Assembly (NCBI GenBank): GCA_027669525.1
Contig: JAQEDJ010000040.1
Location: 1 to 19,224 of the forward strand
DNA: 19,224 nucleotides
Direction of reading: 5' to 3'
DNA from: Coriobacteriaceae bacterium AM48-5
GTDB taxonomy: Bacteria > Actinomycetota > Coriobacteriia > Coriobacteriales > Coriobacteriaceae
The position numbers and the translations under genes were made by a program. The notes beneath the pieces are model-generated. The model was not told the DNA's origin and made no database searches. It saw nothing but the letters and a program-made list of their open reading frames with translations. Shown one piece after another: positions 8,452 to 17,148 of the stretch (position 1 is its first letter; every line of letters starts with the position of its first letter).

Positions 8452-9528
8452 ATGAGTCTGATTGATGATCTGGTCAAACTCGAGGAAGAGGCCAAGGAGC
8501 TCGTCGCAGGCGCCGACGACGCCGCCAAGCTCGAGGCTGCGCGCGTTGAGCTGCTCGGCCGCAAGGGCCGCATCACCGGCCTGATGCGCATGATGGGCAA
8601 GCTCGCCCCCGAGGATCGTCCCGTGATGGGCAAGCGAGCCAACGAGATGCGCCAGCTGATTGAGGGCATGCTCGACGAGCGCACCACCGAGATGAAGGCC
8701 GCCGCCCTCAAGCGCGCACTGGAGCACGACGCCGTCGACATCACGCTGCCGGGCATCCGTCCGCAGATCGGCCACCAGCACCTGATCAAGCAGATTATCG
8801 AGGAGGCCGAGGACATCTTCTGCGGCATCGGCTACACCGTCGAATCCGGCCCCATGGTCGACACCTCCTACTACAACTTCACCGCGCTCAACGCCCCCAT
8901 GGATCACCCGAGCCGCTCGGCCCGCGATACCTTCTACGTGGTCGACAACAACCCCGGCAGCGTCGCGCACCCCGAGGCTCACGCCCACGGCGAGTCCGAC
9001 GTGCTGCTGCGCACCCAGACTTCAGGCGTGCAGATCCACACTATGGAGTCGCAAAAGCCGCCCATCTACATGATTTGCCCGGGCACCGTCTACCGTCCCG
9101 ACACGGCCGATGCCTGCCACCTGCCGCAGTTCAATCAGATCGAGGGCCTGGTCGTTGACGAGGGCATCACCTTTGGCGACCTCAAGGGCACGCTCGACTA
9201 CTTTGTTAAGTGCATGTTTGGCGAGGATCGCAAGACGCGTTACCGCCCGCACTTCTTCCCCTTCACCGAGCCTAGCTGCGAGGTGGACGTGAGCTGCCAC
9301 GTGTGCGGCGGCAAGGGCTGCAACTTCTGCAAGCATAGCGGCTGGATCGAGATCCTGGGCTGCGGCATGGTTGACCCCAACGTCCTGATCAACTGCGGCA
9401 TCGACCCCGAGAAGTACACCGGCTTTGCCTTTGGTATTGGCGCCGAGCGCGTCGCGGCCCTGCGCTACGACCTGCCGGATCTGCGAACCCTGATGACGGG
9501 CGATATGCGCTTCTTAAATCAGTTCTAG
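8452..9528 (+). CDS. pheS: Phenylalanyl-tRNA synthetase alpha subunit
   Basis: This is the catalytic alpha subunit of the alpha2-beta2 enzyme that charges tRNA-Phe. The N-terminal coiled-coil region (about residues 1-90) contains ELLGRKGRITGLMRMMGKL. The class II catalytic core follows, with motif 2 (GTVYRPDTADACHLPQFNQI, about residues 205-225) and motif 3 near the end (GFAFGIGAERVAALRY). FTEPSCEVDVSCHVC is the usual PheS segment. Cys residues in CHVCGGKGCNFCKHSGW form a knuckle common in the family. The start ATG 8452 has AAAGGGAAG immediately upstream; longer in-frame starts run through the T-box leader and are rejected. The length is 358 residues and the frame is intact. Expression is set by the T-box. 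pheT follows after a 161-bp gap holding an inverted repeat. Confidence 0.97.
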   Translation: MSLIDDLVKLEEEAKELVAGADDAAKLEAARVELLGRKGRITGLMRMMGKLAPEDRPVMGKRANEMRQLIEGMLDERTTEMKAAALKRALEHDAVDITLPGIRPQIGHQHLIKQIIEEAEDIFCGIGYTVESGPMVDTSYYNFTALNAPMDHPSRSARDTFYVVDNNPGSVAHPEAHAHGESDVLLRTQTSGVQIHTMESQKPPIYMICPGTVYRPDTADACHLPQFNQIEGLVVDEGITFGDLKGTLDYFVKCMFGEDRKTRYRPHFFPFTEPSCEVDVSCHVCGGKGCNFCKHSGWIEILGCGMVDPNVLINCGIDPEKYTGFAFGIGAERVAALRYDLPDLRTLMTGDMRFLNQF

Positions 9529-9542
9529 TCCCGGCGGCTTTC

Positions 9543-9627
9543 CCAAGCACCGCACCTTGCCTTTCAATCGTCGGTTGCGTACCTAAGTACGCGGCCCTCC
9601 TCTTTCAAGGCAATCTGCGGCACTTGG
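9543..9627. repeat. Long imperfect inverted repeat between pheS and pheT
   Basis: The ends CCAAGCACCGCACCTTGCCT (from 9543) and the complement of TTGCGGCACTTGG-like sequence ending at 9627 pair over about 40 bp per side with scattered mismatches. The centre is an exact hairpin GCGTAC-CTAA-GTACGC (9577-9592). No T-run follows. It fills most of the gap inside an operon that is normally compact. It could be a dispersed palindromic repeat or an RNA processing site. Confidence 0.7.
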
Positions 9628-9689
9628 AAAACCCGTCTCCGTTGCAGTTTTCCGGCTCAAAGCCGCATTTATGAAAGGAGACCAGTTAG

Positions 9690-12140
9690 ATGCGTGTTTC
9701 TTACGACTGGCTCAAGACCATGATCGATATTCCGGAGGATCCCAAGACCCTTTCGGACGAATATATCCGTACCGGTACCGAGGTCGAGGCGATCGACACC
9801 GTGGGCGAGTCCTTCGACCACGTGGTGACCGCCAAGGTGCTCACCAAGACCCCGCACCCCGATAGCGACCACATGTATGTGTGCTCGGTCGATGTGGGCG
9901 ACAAGAACCTCGACGCCGACGGCAACCCCGCTCCGTTGCAGATCGTCTGTGGCGCGCAGAACTTCGAGGCCGGCGACCATATCGTCACGGCCATGATCGG
10001 CGCCGTGCTTCCCGGCGACGTCAAGATCAAGAAGAGCAAGCTTCGCGGCGTCGTGTCCATGGGCATGAACTGCTCCGCGCGCGAGCTCGGCCTGGGCGGC
10101 GACCACTCCGGCATCATGATCCTGCCCGAGGATACGCCCTGCGGCATGCCGTTTGCCGAGTACGTGGGCTCGAGCGACACCGTGCTCGACTGCGAGATCA
10201 CGCCCAACCGTCCCGACTGCCTGTCCACGATCGGCATGGCCCGCGAGACCGGCGCCATCTTCGACCGCGATTTCCACGTTGAGCTGCCTGCCATCAAGGC
10301 CGAGACCGGCCGCGCGACCGACGACGAGCTTTCCGTCGAGATCGCCGACGAGGGTCTGTGCGACCGCTACGTCGCCCGCATCGTGCGTAACGTGAAGGTC
10401 GGTCCGTCGCCCGACTGGATGGTCAAGCGCCTCAACGCCCTGGGCGTGCGCCCGCACAACAACATCGTCGACATCACCAACTACGTGATGATGCTCACCG
10501 GTCAGCCGCTGCACGCCTTTGACCTGGACACCTTTGCCGAGCGCGAGGGCAGGCGTCGCGTGGTGGTTCGCGCCGCCCAGCAAGATGAGAAGTTCACGAC
10601 GCTCGACGGCGAGGAACGCACGCTCGACGCCGGCATGGGTCTCATCACCGACGGCGAGCGCCCCGTGGCGTTGGCCGGCGTTATGGGCGGCATGGATTCC
10701 GAGATCGAGGACGACACCGTCGACGTGATGGTCGAGAGCGCCTGCTTCAACGCCGGTCGCACCTCGCACACCAGCCGTGATCTGTCGCTGATCTCCGACG
10801 CTCCATTCGCTTTGAGCGCCAGGTCGACGAGACCGGCTGCGTGGATGTCGCCAACGTTACCTGTGCGCTCATCGAGGAGATCGCCGGCGGCGAGGTTGCT
10901 CCCGGCTATGTTGACGTTTTCCCCGCGCCCAAGACCATCGACAGCATCAAGCTGCGCCTGGCCCGCGTGCATGCCATCTGCGGTGCCGACATCGAGCCCG
11001 ACTTTATCGAGCGTTCGCTCACCCGTCTGGGCTGCACCGTCGAGCGCGACGGCGAGGACTTTATGGTCACCCCGCCGAGCTTCCGTCCCGACCTGCCGCG
11101 CGAGATCGACCTAATCGAGGAGGTTCTGCGCCTGTGGGGCATGGGCCGCGTGACGGCGACCATCCCGGCTGCCAAGAACCATATTGGCGGTCTGACCCGC
11201 GAGCAGAAGCTCACCCGTAAGGTCGGTGAGATCCTGCGCGCCTGCGGTCTCAACGAGACCACGACTTTTGGCTTTGCCGCCCCGGGCGATCTGGAGAAGA
11301 TCGGTATGTCCACCGAGGGCCGCGGTTGCCCCGTGGTGCTCATGAACCCGCTGGTAGCCGAGCAGACTGAGATGCGTCGTTCGCTGCTGCCGGGCCTGCT
11401 GCAGTCCGTGGCCTACAACGAGGCACACGGTACGCCCAACGTGCACCTGTACGAGGTCGGCAGCCTGTTCCATGGCCGCGAGAATGCCAGCCTGCCCAAG
11501 GAGACCAAGTCCGTGGCGGGCGTGCTCTCGGGCCAGTGGAGCGAGCAGTCCTGGAACATGAAGTACCGCAGCTACGCTTCTTCTTTGGCAAGGGCATTGT
11601 CGAGGAGCTGCTCGCCCAGCTGCGCATCGAGAAGGTTCGCTTCCGTCCCGTCGAGGGCGAGGGCTACGCTTTCTTGCAGCCGGGTCGTGCGGCCGAGGTT
11701 CTGTCCGGCGGTACCGTGCTGGGCTGGGTCGGCGAGATTCACCCCGAGGCGCGCGAGGCGATGGGCATCGATGAGGTCGTCGTTGCCTTTGAGCTCGATC
11801 TGGACAAGCTGATCAAGGCGCCCGCAATCAGGAGAACTACCGCGAGTTCTCGCAGTACCCGGCTGTTGAGCATGACCTTGCTATCGTGGTCGACAACGCT
11901 GTGACCTGCGAGGATCTTGAGCGCCGTATTACCAGCGCCGGCGGCAAGCTGCTCGAGGGCGTGCGTCTGTTCGACGTCTACCGCGATCCCATCCGCATCG
12001 GAGCGGGCAAGAAGTCCATGGCCTTCGCGCTTACGTATCGCTCCGACGACCACACGCTCACCAGCGAAGAGGTCGAGAAGGCGCACCAGAAGATTGTCAC
12101 CAAGGTGTGCAAGGGCGTAAACGGCGAGGTCCGCGGCTAG
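9690..12140 (+). CDS. pheT: Phenylalanyl-tRNA synthetase beta subunit
   Basis: This is the beta subunit of the Phe-tRNA synthetase, which holds the editing and tRNA-binding domains. MRVSYDWLKTMIDIPEDPKT is the standard N-terminus. An EMAP II-like tRNA-binding domain spans about residues 40-150 (HPDSDHMYVCSVDVG, VCGAQNFEAGD). B3/B4 editing-type sequence follows (PNRPDCLSTIGMARE, VDITNYVMMLTGQPLHAFD). A B5 domain begins near residue 405, then a synthetase-like core (RPDLPREIDLIEEVLRLWG, NPLVAEQTEMRRSLLPGLL). The FDX-ACB anticodon-binding domain ends the protein (LFDVYRDPIRIGAGKKSMAF). Three single-base losses interrupt the frame, near 10802-10804 (restores SDASIRFERQVDETG), 11566 (CC to CCC, restores MKYPQLRFFFGKG) and 11821 (CCC to CCCC). 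The start ATG 9690 has GAAAGGAG upstream. The reconstructed length is about 817 residues. The gene is essential, so these are read as errors. Confidence 0.94.
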
Positions 12141-12244
12141 GGCTTGCGCCGGGAGCGTAGGGCCTGATGGCGGTTGCTGCGGAGCCCTGCGCGACCGCGG
12201 TGTTCGGAATAAGGCACCGTTGACCCTGCATATATGACACGCGC

Positions 12245-12254
12245 ATTACATAAC
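12245..12254. promoter_or_regulatory. Isolated half-site similar to the transporter operator
   Basis: ATTACATAAC differs by one base from ATTACGTAAC, the right half of the dyad at 12305-12332. It lies upstream of the promoter -35. It could be an auxiliary operator half-site; chance is also possible. Confidence 0.3.
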
Positions 12255-12266
12255 GGCGTGCTGCTT

Positions 12267-12294
12267 TTGTGGCGGCGCGCCGTTTTGCTATTAT
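12267..12294 (+). promoter_or_regulatory. Promoter of the ECF metal transporter operon
   Basis: TTGTGG (12267-12272) and TATTAT (12289-12294) are spaced by 16 bp, a good sigma-70 arrangement. The start of transcription should fall near 12301, just before the dyad. Confidence 0.55.
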
Positions 12295-12304
12295 AGCCTG
12301 CGGC

Positions 12305-12332
12305 GTGTTACGAATATGACATTACGTAACAC
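12305..12332. promoter_or_regulatory. 28-bp dyad operator, NikR-like, at the transporter promoter
   Basis: GTGTTACG (12305-12312) and CGTAACAC (12325-12332) are exact 8-bp inverted repeats with a 12-bp spacer, equivalently GTGTTAC-N14-GTAACAC. Length and spacing fit the nickel regulator NikR, whose operators are about 28 bp with half-sites far apart; from memory, motifs of this exact form have been proposed for NikR in some other bacteria. The position just after the predicted transcription start fits repression. No regulator gene is present in the window. Confidence 0.6.
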
Positions 12333-12388
12333 TGGCAAGGTGATTCAAGCGGCGTTGCAATTCCGTGCGCCGATACCGGGAGGCGTAT

Positions 12389-13473
12389 ATGCACATTCCA
12401 GACAACTACCTGTCTCCGCAGACCGATGCCGTTATGGCGGTGGCGATGGTGCCCGTATGGGTTCACTGCATCAAGAAAGTGCGCGCCACGCTCGATCGCG
12501 AGCATATGGCCTTTCTGGGTATTTGCGCTGCGTTCTCCTTTTTGCTCATGATGTTTAACGTTCCGCTGCCCGGCGGCACCACAGGCCACGCCGTCGGCGG
12601 CGCACTCATCGCGCTGCTGCTGGGCCCCGAGGCCGCGGCTATCGCTGTCTCGTCGCGCTGGCGCTGCAGGCGCTGCTGTTTGGCGACGGCGGCGTTCTGT
12701 CGTTTGGCGCCAACTGCTTTAACATGGCCTTTGTGCTGCCGTTTGTCGCTGCTATCGTGTTCCGTGCACTCAACAGCCGTCTGCACGACAAGAGCTGGGG
12801 CACCTCGGTTTCTGCCATCGTGAGCGGTTGGGTCGGCCTGTGCTTGGCGGCCCTGTGCGCGGCAATCGAGTTTGGTATTCAGCCGATGCTCTTTACCAAC
12901 GCTTCGGGCGCGCCGCTGTACTGCCCCTTCCCGCTGTCCGTGGCTATTCCGGCCATGTTGATCCCGCATATGCTGGTTGCCGGTGTGGTCGAGGGCGTGG
13001 CGACGGCCGCAATCTACGGCTTTATCAAGAAGACGGCGCCGAGCATTATCGTCGGCCCCGAAGCCGCCGATGGCCAGCTTGCCGCCGAGGGCGCTGCCGC
13101 CAAGAAGACCTCGCTGGTCCCCACGCTCATTCTGGTCGCCGTGCTTGTCGTGGCTACGCCGCTCGGCTTGCTTGCCACCGGTGACGCCTGGGGTGAGTGG
13201 GACGCCGAGGGCGCCGCGGTCGCCGTTCAGGAGGCTGGTGACGACAGTCTGCAGGCTTCGGTCGGTCTCGACACTCCGACCTTTGCCGATACCCTGCCCA
13301 CGGGCGATTATCTGCAGGCCTATTCCGAGGAGCAGGGCCTTGGCTTTGCCGGCCAGGCCGCGATGTATATTCTTTCGGGCGTGATTGGCGTGGCGGTGCT
13401 CACCATCGCATTCCGCCTGGTCTCGCTGACGGTCAAGGAAAGCGGTGCTCATGGCAATAGCCGAGCTGCCTAG
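12389..13473 (+). CDS. cbiM: ECF nickel/cobalt transporter substrate-binding subunit, CbiM/NikM with fused N-like domain
   Basis: This is the membrane S component that binds Ni2+ or Co2+ in an energy-coupling-factor importer. MHIPDNYLSPQ is the conserved N-terminus, where the amino group and His2 hold the metal; Asn stands where Gly is more usual. NVPLPGGTTGHAVGG at about residues 52-66 is a second core motif. After about residue 220 comes a C-terminal part with two membrane segments around a periplasmic loop (TPLGLLATGDAWGEW onward), matching the small CbiN/NikN (PDGLE-like) subunit, so the gene is an M-N fusion and no separate cbiN follows. One base is missing at about 12650-12651 (restores AVSVALALQALLFGD). 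The start ATG 12389 has GGGAGG upstream. The reconstructed length is 361 residues. Nickel is favoured by the upstream operator, cobalt by the usual gene name; the sequence alone does not settle it. Confidence 0.9.
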
Positions 13474-14287
13474 TTGGCTTACGGTCGAGCAGCGATACGA
13501 GCCCGCGGGGGCTCGGCATCGTGTGATGCAAAAGAACGTCCTGCACCTGGCGAGCCTGCTTGAGCGGGTTCGCCTGGGTGGAGGCGCGCACGAGGGCGGG
13601 TCGATGGTCGACCGCGCCCTTTCTTGCGTTTCGGCTCCGGTCCGCCTGTTAGGGATGTTCGTTTGCGTCCTGTGCGTGTGTCTGACGCAAAGCCCGCTGT
13701 ACCTGATGTTGATGGCGGCAATCGCGTTGGTGCTGGTCGCGGTGCGCCCCGTACGCGGGCTGCGCGCTACCTTTGTGCCGGCGTTGGCTGCCGCGGGGTT
13801 TGCCGTGGTTCTGGCGCTGCCTGCCCTGCTGCTGGGTGCTTCTGCCACGGGCGCCATGCTCAAGATTGCACTCAAGACGTTCATTAACGTGTCGCTGGTG
13901 CTGGGTGTTTCGTGGACGCTCACCTGGAGCCGCATGTCGGCGGCGCTCAAGATGCTGCATCTACCCGACGAAGTTATCTTTACGTTTGATATGGCGCTCA
14001 AGCATATTGAGGTGCTGGGACGCACGGCGCACGATCTGTGCGAATCGGTCATGCTGCGCAGCGTCGGTTCCGCGCCTGCGGGTTTTTCGCGCACCGACTC
14101 GCTGGCGGGTATCATGGGCATGACGTTTATCAAGGCGATGGGGTGCAGCCGCGCGATGGACGAGGCTATGCTTTGCCGCGGCTTTGCCGGCGTGTATCCG
14201 GCGCCTGCACGGAGCGGCTTTGGCTGGTGCGATGCCGTTTACGCGGCCGTTGTGGCGTTGCTCGCCGTGTTGTGCGCGGTGTTGTAG
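13451..14287 (+). CDS. cbiQ: ECF transporter transmembrane (T) subunit CbiQ
   Basis: This is the transmembrane coupling subunit linking the metal-binding subunit to the ATPase. After an amphipathic N-terminal region (SMVDRALSCVSAPVRLLGMF) there are several membrane segments between about residues 60 and 140 (VCVLCVCLTQSPLYLMLMAA, FVPALAAAGFAVVLALPALL) and one at the C-terminus. The coupling-helix motif of T subunits is seen as DEAMLCRGFAGVYP near residue 240 (an A-x-x-x-R-G element). The 278-residue length and the frame are normal. ATG 13451 lies inside the end of cbiM, overlapping its stop by 23 bp, so the two are co-translated; GTG 13445 is an in-frame alternative. Confidence 0.88.
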   Translation: MAIAELPSWLTVEQRYEPAGARHRVMQKNVLHLASLLERVRLGGGAHEGGSMVDRALSCVSAPVRLLGMFVCVLCVCLTQSPLYLMLMAAIALVLVAVRPVRGLRATFVPALAAAGFAVVLALPALLLGASATGAMLKIALKTFINVSLVLGVSWTLTWSRMSAALKMLHLPDEVIFTFDMALKHIEVLGRTAHDLCESVMLRSVGSAPAGFSRTDSLAGIMGMTFIKAMGCSRAMDEAMLCRGFAGVYPAPARSGFGWCDAVYAAVVALLAVLCAVL

Positions 14288-14331
14288 CGCGGACGGTCGA
14301 ACCGTCGATGTGAGTAGGGAAGGGCGACGTT

Positions 14332-15100
14332 TTGACGATCGATATGAATAGTGCGGCGGGCACGAACGGTGCGGGCGGCGCCGAGGCCACGCCGCTCATC
14401 GAGTTTCGCGACGTGGTGTTCTCCTATGCGGGGCATACGGTGGTCGACGGCGTTTCGCTGCAGGTCGATCGTGGTGAACTCGTTGCCCTGCTCGGTCCCA
14501 ACGGCTGCGGTAAGACGACGATCATGCGCCTTATTAACGGCCTTGAACTTGCCGACGCAGGAGCATACCTGTTTGACGGGCACGTAATCGATGCGGCATA
14601 TCTCAAGGATTCCGCGGCCGCTCAGCGTTTTCATCAGCGCGTGGGCTTTGTGTTCCAGAATGCCGACGCGCAGCTCTTTTGCGCTACGGTGGGCGAGGAA
14701 GTTGCTTTTGGTCCCGCGCAGATGGGGTTGCCGGCAGACGAGCTCGAGCGCCGCGTCCGCGATGCCATGGAGCTGTTCCAGTTTGCCGACCTTGCCGACG
14801 CCTCTCCCTATCAGCTCTCGGGCGGGCAAAAGAAGCGCGTGGCGCTGGCTGCGGTTGTGTCTATGAACCCCGATATCCTAGTGCTCGACGAGCCTACCAA
14901 TGGGCTCGACGAGGATTCATGCGACATCGTGGTCAACTTTTTGCTGGCCTACGTTGCGGCGGGTAAGACGGTCTTGATGAGCACGCATCACCAGGATTTG
15001 GTGCGACGCTGGTGCCCGCGCCATCTATATCGATCGATATCACCATGTGGTCGAGGCGCCTTCGCCGTCGTATGGAACCGAAAGCGGTGCTACGGACTAG
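14332..15100 (+). CDS. cbiO: ECF transporter ATPase subunit CbiO
   Basis: This is the ATP-binding subunit that powers metal uptake. It has Walker A (LLGPNGCGKTT, about residues 57-67), a Q-loop (FVFQNADAQLF), the ABC signature (LSGGQKKRVALAA), Walker B (ILVLDEPTNGLD) and the switch His (MSTHH). TTG 14332 is the probable start because AGGGAAGGG lies 8 bp before it; ATG 14344 is an alternative with poor spacing. After QDLVR the frame changes near 15003-15005. Unlike the other breaks, this one needs two missing bases or one extra. The repaired C-terminus reads DAGARAIYIDRYHHVVEAP and stops at TAG 15098-15100. Without repair, the frame runs to 15111 with an unlikely tail. The reconstructed length is about 256 residues. 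It is 44 bp after cbiQ, in the same operon. Confidence 0.9.
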
Positions 15101-15145
15101 TTGCTGCGTAGAGCGTGCGTAGCCGCCCGCGCGGCTTTGCCGTGA

Positions 15146-15154
15146 TGATATAGT
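15146..15154 (+). promoter_or_regulatory. Possible extended -10 promoter for the phospholipase-family gene
   Basis: TGATATAGT is an extended -10 (TGN plus TATAGT at 15149-15154). Transcription would begin near 15161, leaving a short leader before ATG 15180. Just upstream is a small hairpin AGCCGC-CCGC-GCGGCT (15121-15136) that may partly end the transporter transcript. Confidence 0.4.
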
Positions 15155-15179
15155 TATCCAGGTTTTTATGGGGGTGGCT

Positions 15180-16028
15180 ATGCCAAGCTGGAACATTCAT
15201 ATTGCTCAGACGGAGCGTTTGCTGGAGCGCACCGGTGCGCTTGCCAGTAGCGTGCGCGACCGCAATGCCTTTTTGTTTGGCTGCGTGGTCCCGGATATCT
15301 TCGTGGGCTATATGGTCCCTGGCATCGCCGATCCCATCCCGTACCGCATTACGCACTTTGCCAAGCCTGAGCCCATCCCTAAGCCTCGTGAGCATGAGTT
15401 CTGGGATACCCATGTGGCACCGTTGCTTAAAAGTTTGCCCACCGGTGCGCCGGCCGCGGCGACCTCGATTATCGAGGAACGCGAGCGACTGAACCGCGTG
15501 CACTATCCCCAGCGCTACAAGGATGCCGAGCCGGTTGTCGGTCCCGGCGCCTGTGAGTTCTCGCTTGCGTCCGAAGATGTGGCGCAGTCGCTGCTCGATT
15601 TAACGCTGGGCGTCTGGTCGCATCTGGTGGCCGACACGGTATGGAACACGCGTGTGAACCAGTATCTGGAAGCACACGGCGGCAAGCCGTGCGAGGAATT
15701 CCGCATTAAAAAGCAGGGCGATTTTGACTGGTTTGGCAAGACGCTGGGCATCGTTTCCATTCCGCGTGCGACCGATCGCCTCTATACCGCTGCGACGCGT
15801 TTTGGGCAGTATCCCATCCATAAAGAATATGTGCTCAAGACTATCGGCGTCATGCACGAGATTGTACGCGAAAACCCCGGCGAGCCCGATCATCCGCCGT
15901 ATCGCCTGCTAACCGAGGAGTTTTTCGATACAACGTTTACCGAGGTCATCGAGCTGACCGAGGCGGGATTTGCGGCTCGCGTTGCTGCTTCTGACGTTCC
16001 CGCAGTCCCCCTGATCGCTAGCTGCTAG
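15180..16028 (+). CDS. Zinc-dependent phospholipase C family protein
   Basis: The sequence resembles the all-helical zinc-dependent phospholipase C / S1-P1 fold family. Candidate zinc ligands are spread along the chain: PSWNIHIAQ at the N-terminus, then GCVVPDIFVGY, YRITHFAKPEP, FWDTHVAP and GVWSHLVADTVWN, where the H-x3-D pattern is typical. There is no signal peptide, unlike secreted toxins such as the clostridial alpha-toxin, so it probably acts inside the cell and its substrate is unknown. ATG 15180 is preferred: GGGGGTGG lies just before it and it follows the predicted promoter, whereas ATG 15168 would sit only about 7 bases after transcription start. The length is 282 residues and the frame is intact. 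Its stop codon shares CTAG with that of the convergent nuclease gene. Confidence 0.72.
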   Translation: MPSWNIHIAQTERLLERTGALASSVRDRNAFLFGCVVPDIFVGYMVPGIADPIPYRITHFAKPEPIPKPREHEFWDTHVAPLLKSLPTGAPAAATSIIEERERLNRVHYPQRYKDAEPVVGPGACEFSLASEDVAQSLLDLTLGVWSHLVADTVWNTRVNQYLEAHGGKPCEEFRIKKQGDFDWFGKTLGIVSIPRATDRLYTAATRFGQYPIHKEYVLKTIGVMHEIVRENPGEPDHPPYRLLTEEFFDTTFTEVIELTEAGFAARVAASDVPAVPLIASC

Positions 16029-17097
16029 CCGGCCGGCTTGACGGCGAACAGCTCATCCCAATCGACCAATAGCTCCCGCCGCAGGGCATCTTCGGTGGTG
16101 CGTTTCTGATCGGTCTTTGGGATGTAGGGGAGCCCTGCCTTTTTATGGATGAGTTCGGCGATGTTGTTAAAGCTCTTCGTGTCTTTGATTTGCTCATAGG
16201 TTATCTGGATAACGTCATAGCCCATGCTTGTGAGGGCGGTGGTGCGCTCGGCATCGGAGAGACTTGCGGCTTCGCCATCGTGGGCGGAGCGGCCTTGGCA
16301 TTCCAAGATGACGCCCATGCTGTCGGTGTTGCTCTCTATGAGGATATCGGCGTAGCAGCAGGTTTTGTCATACAGTGAGCGCGCGGCGTCGCTGAGTGGG
16401 ATGCGCACGTTGTTTGCGATGTTGATGCCCATGCCGCCCTCGTTGCGGGGGAGCGAGACAAGCATAGAGCCTGTACTTCGAAGGGCGAGGCGGTCTGCCC
16501 CGTCATGTGCTCGGCCGCCCAGCGCAGTTGTTTAACGCCGCGCAGGCCTGCAGCCTGCTTGGCGAACGCGGCGATATCCGCCGCGCTGAGGAGCGGCGGG
16601 CGCTTCCACAAATTGGTGTCATTGCCCTTGGTGTCGACAACACGCTCCCAGCAGCAGTTGGGTGGAATGAGCTTAAGCGAAATAGCTTCATCAAGATGTT
16701 GTTGCGTTCGCTCGCAGGGCTTAAACACTGCAAAGGAGCCGCACATCTCGTAGCAAGCCATGAGTAGCTGGTTGCGTGAGACCTGCGTAGCAAGGCTGAG
16801 CAGCGTAAACTCGGGCGACGTGACATCAAATCCATGTTCAGTTTGCCTAAACGACCCGGGAGGCGGCTCTTGGGTCAGGAGGTGCGATTTAAACAGGCTT
16901 CGCGACCCGGATTGTGCTCGAGTGAATACAAACCTGTGAAGCGGTGCGTGAAGTAGGTCTTTTACAACTGCATGACTTCCGAGGCCGCAACATCTGCGAT
17001 CCATATTGCCAAGGCTAATGGCGGGGTAAAGCCCTAATACCTGCGGCGGGATACAGTGATAGTAAAAAGCGGATTGACCGCATAGCGTCAGGTCCAT
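16025..17097 (-). CDS. AbiEi-like / DUF559-like putative nuclease or antitoxin-like protein
   Basis: This family seems common in Coriobacteriia (recognised from memory, not by search). The N-terminal part (MDLTLCGQSAFYYHCIPPQV onward, about 120 residues) contains VTSPEFTLLSLA, similar to the TSPxxTLxxLA element of AbiEi-type proteins. The C-terminal 140 residues resemble DUF559/Vsr-like nuclease folds: YADILIE, then ILECQGRSAH, AERTTALTSMGYDVIQITYEQI, giving an acidic residue, an ExQ pair and the closing helix-strand. The start ATG 17097 has an excellent AGGAGG (17103-17108 complement); the longer frame to 17217 runs through the inverted repeat and is rejected. One base is missing near 16469-16470 (restores EVQASMLVSLPRNEGG). 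The reconstructed length is 357 residues. It could be a defence or selfish element; the activity is unproven. Confidence 0.62.
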
Positions 17098-17148
17098 GAT
17101 ATCCTCCTGGTCGAAATGTGCTTTTGGACCGTGCGATGCCAGCGTCAA

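Noticed and set aside
9669..10769. 366-codon minus-strand frame across pheT
   Set aside because: His/Asp/Val-rich antisense shadow of a clearly recognised gene.
12141..12388. Cobalamin riboswitch upstream of the transporter operon
   Set aside because: No B12-box-like sequence or extended leader fold is visible; the region instead has a promoter and a short dyad.
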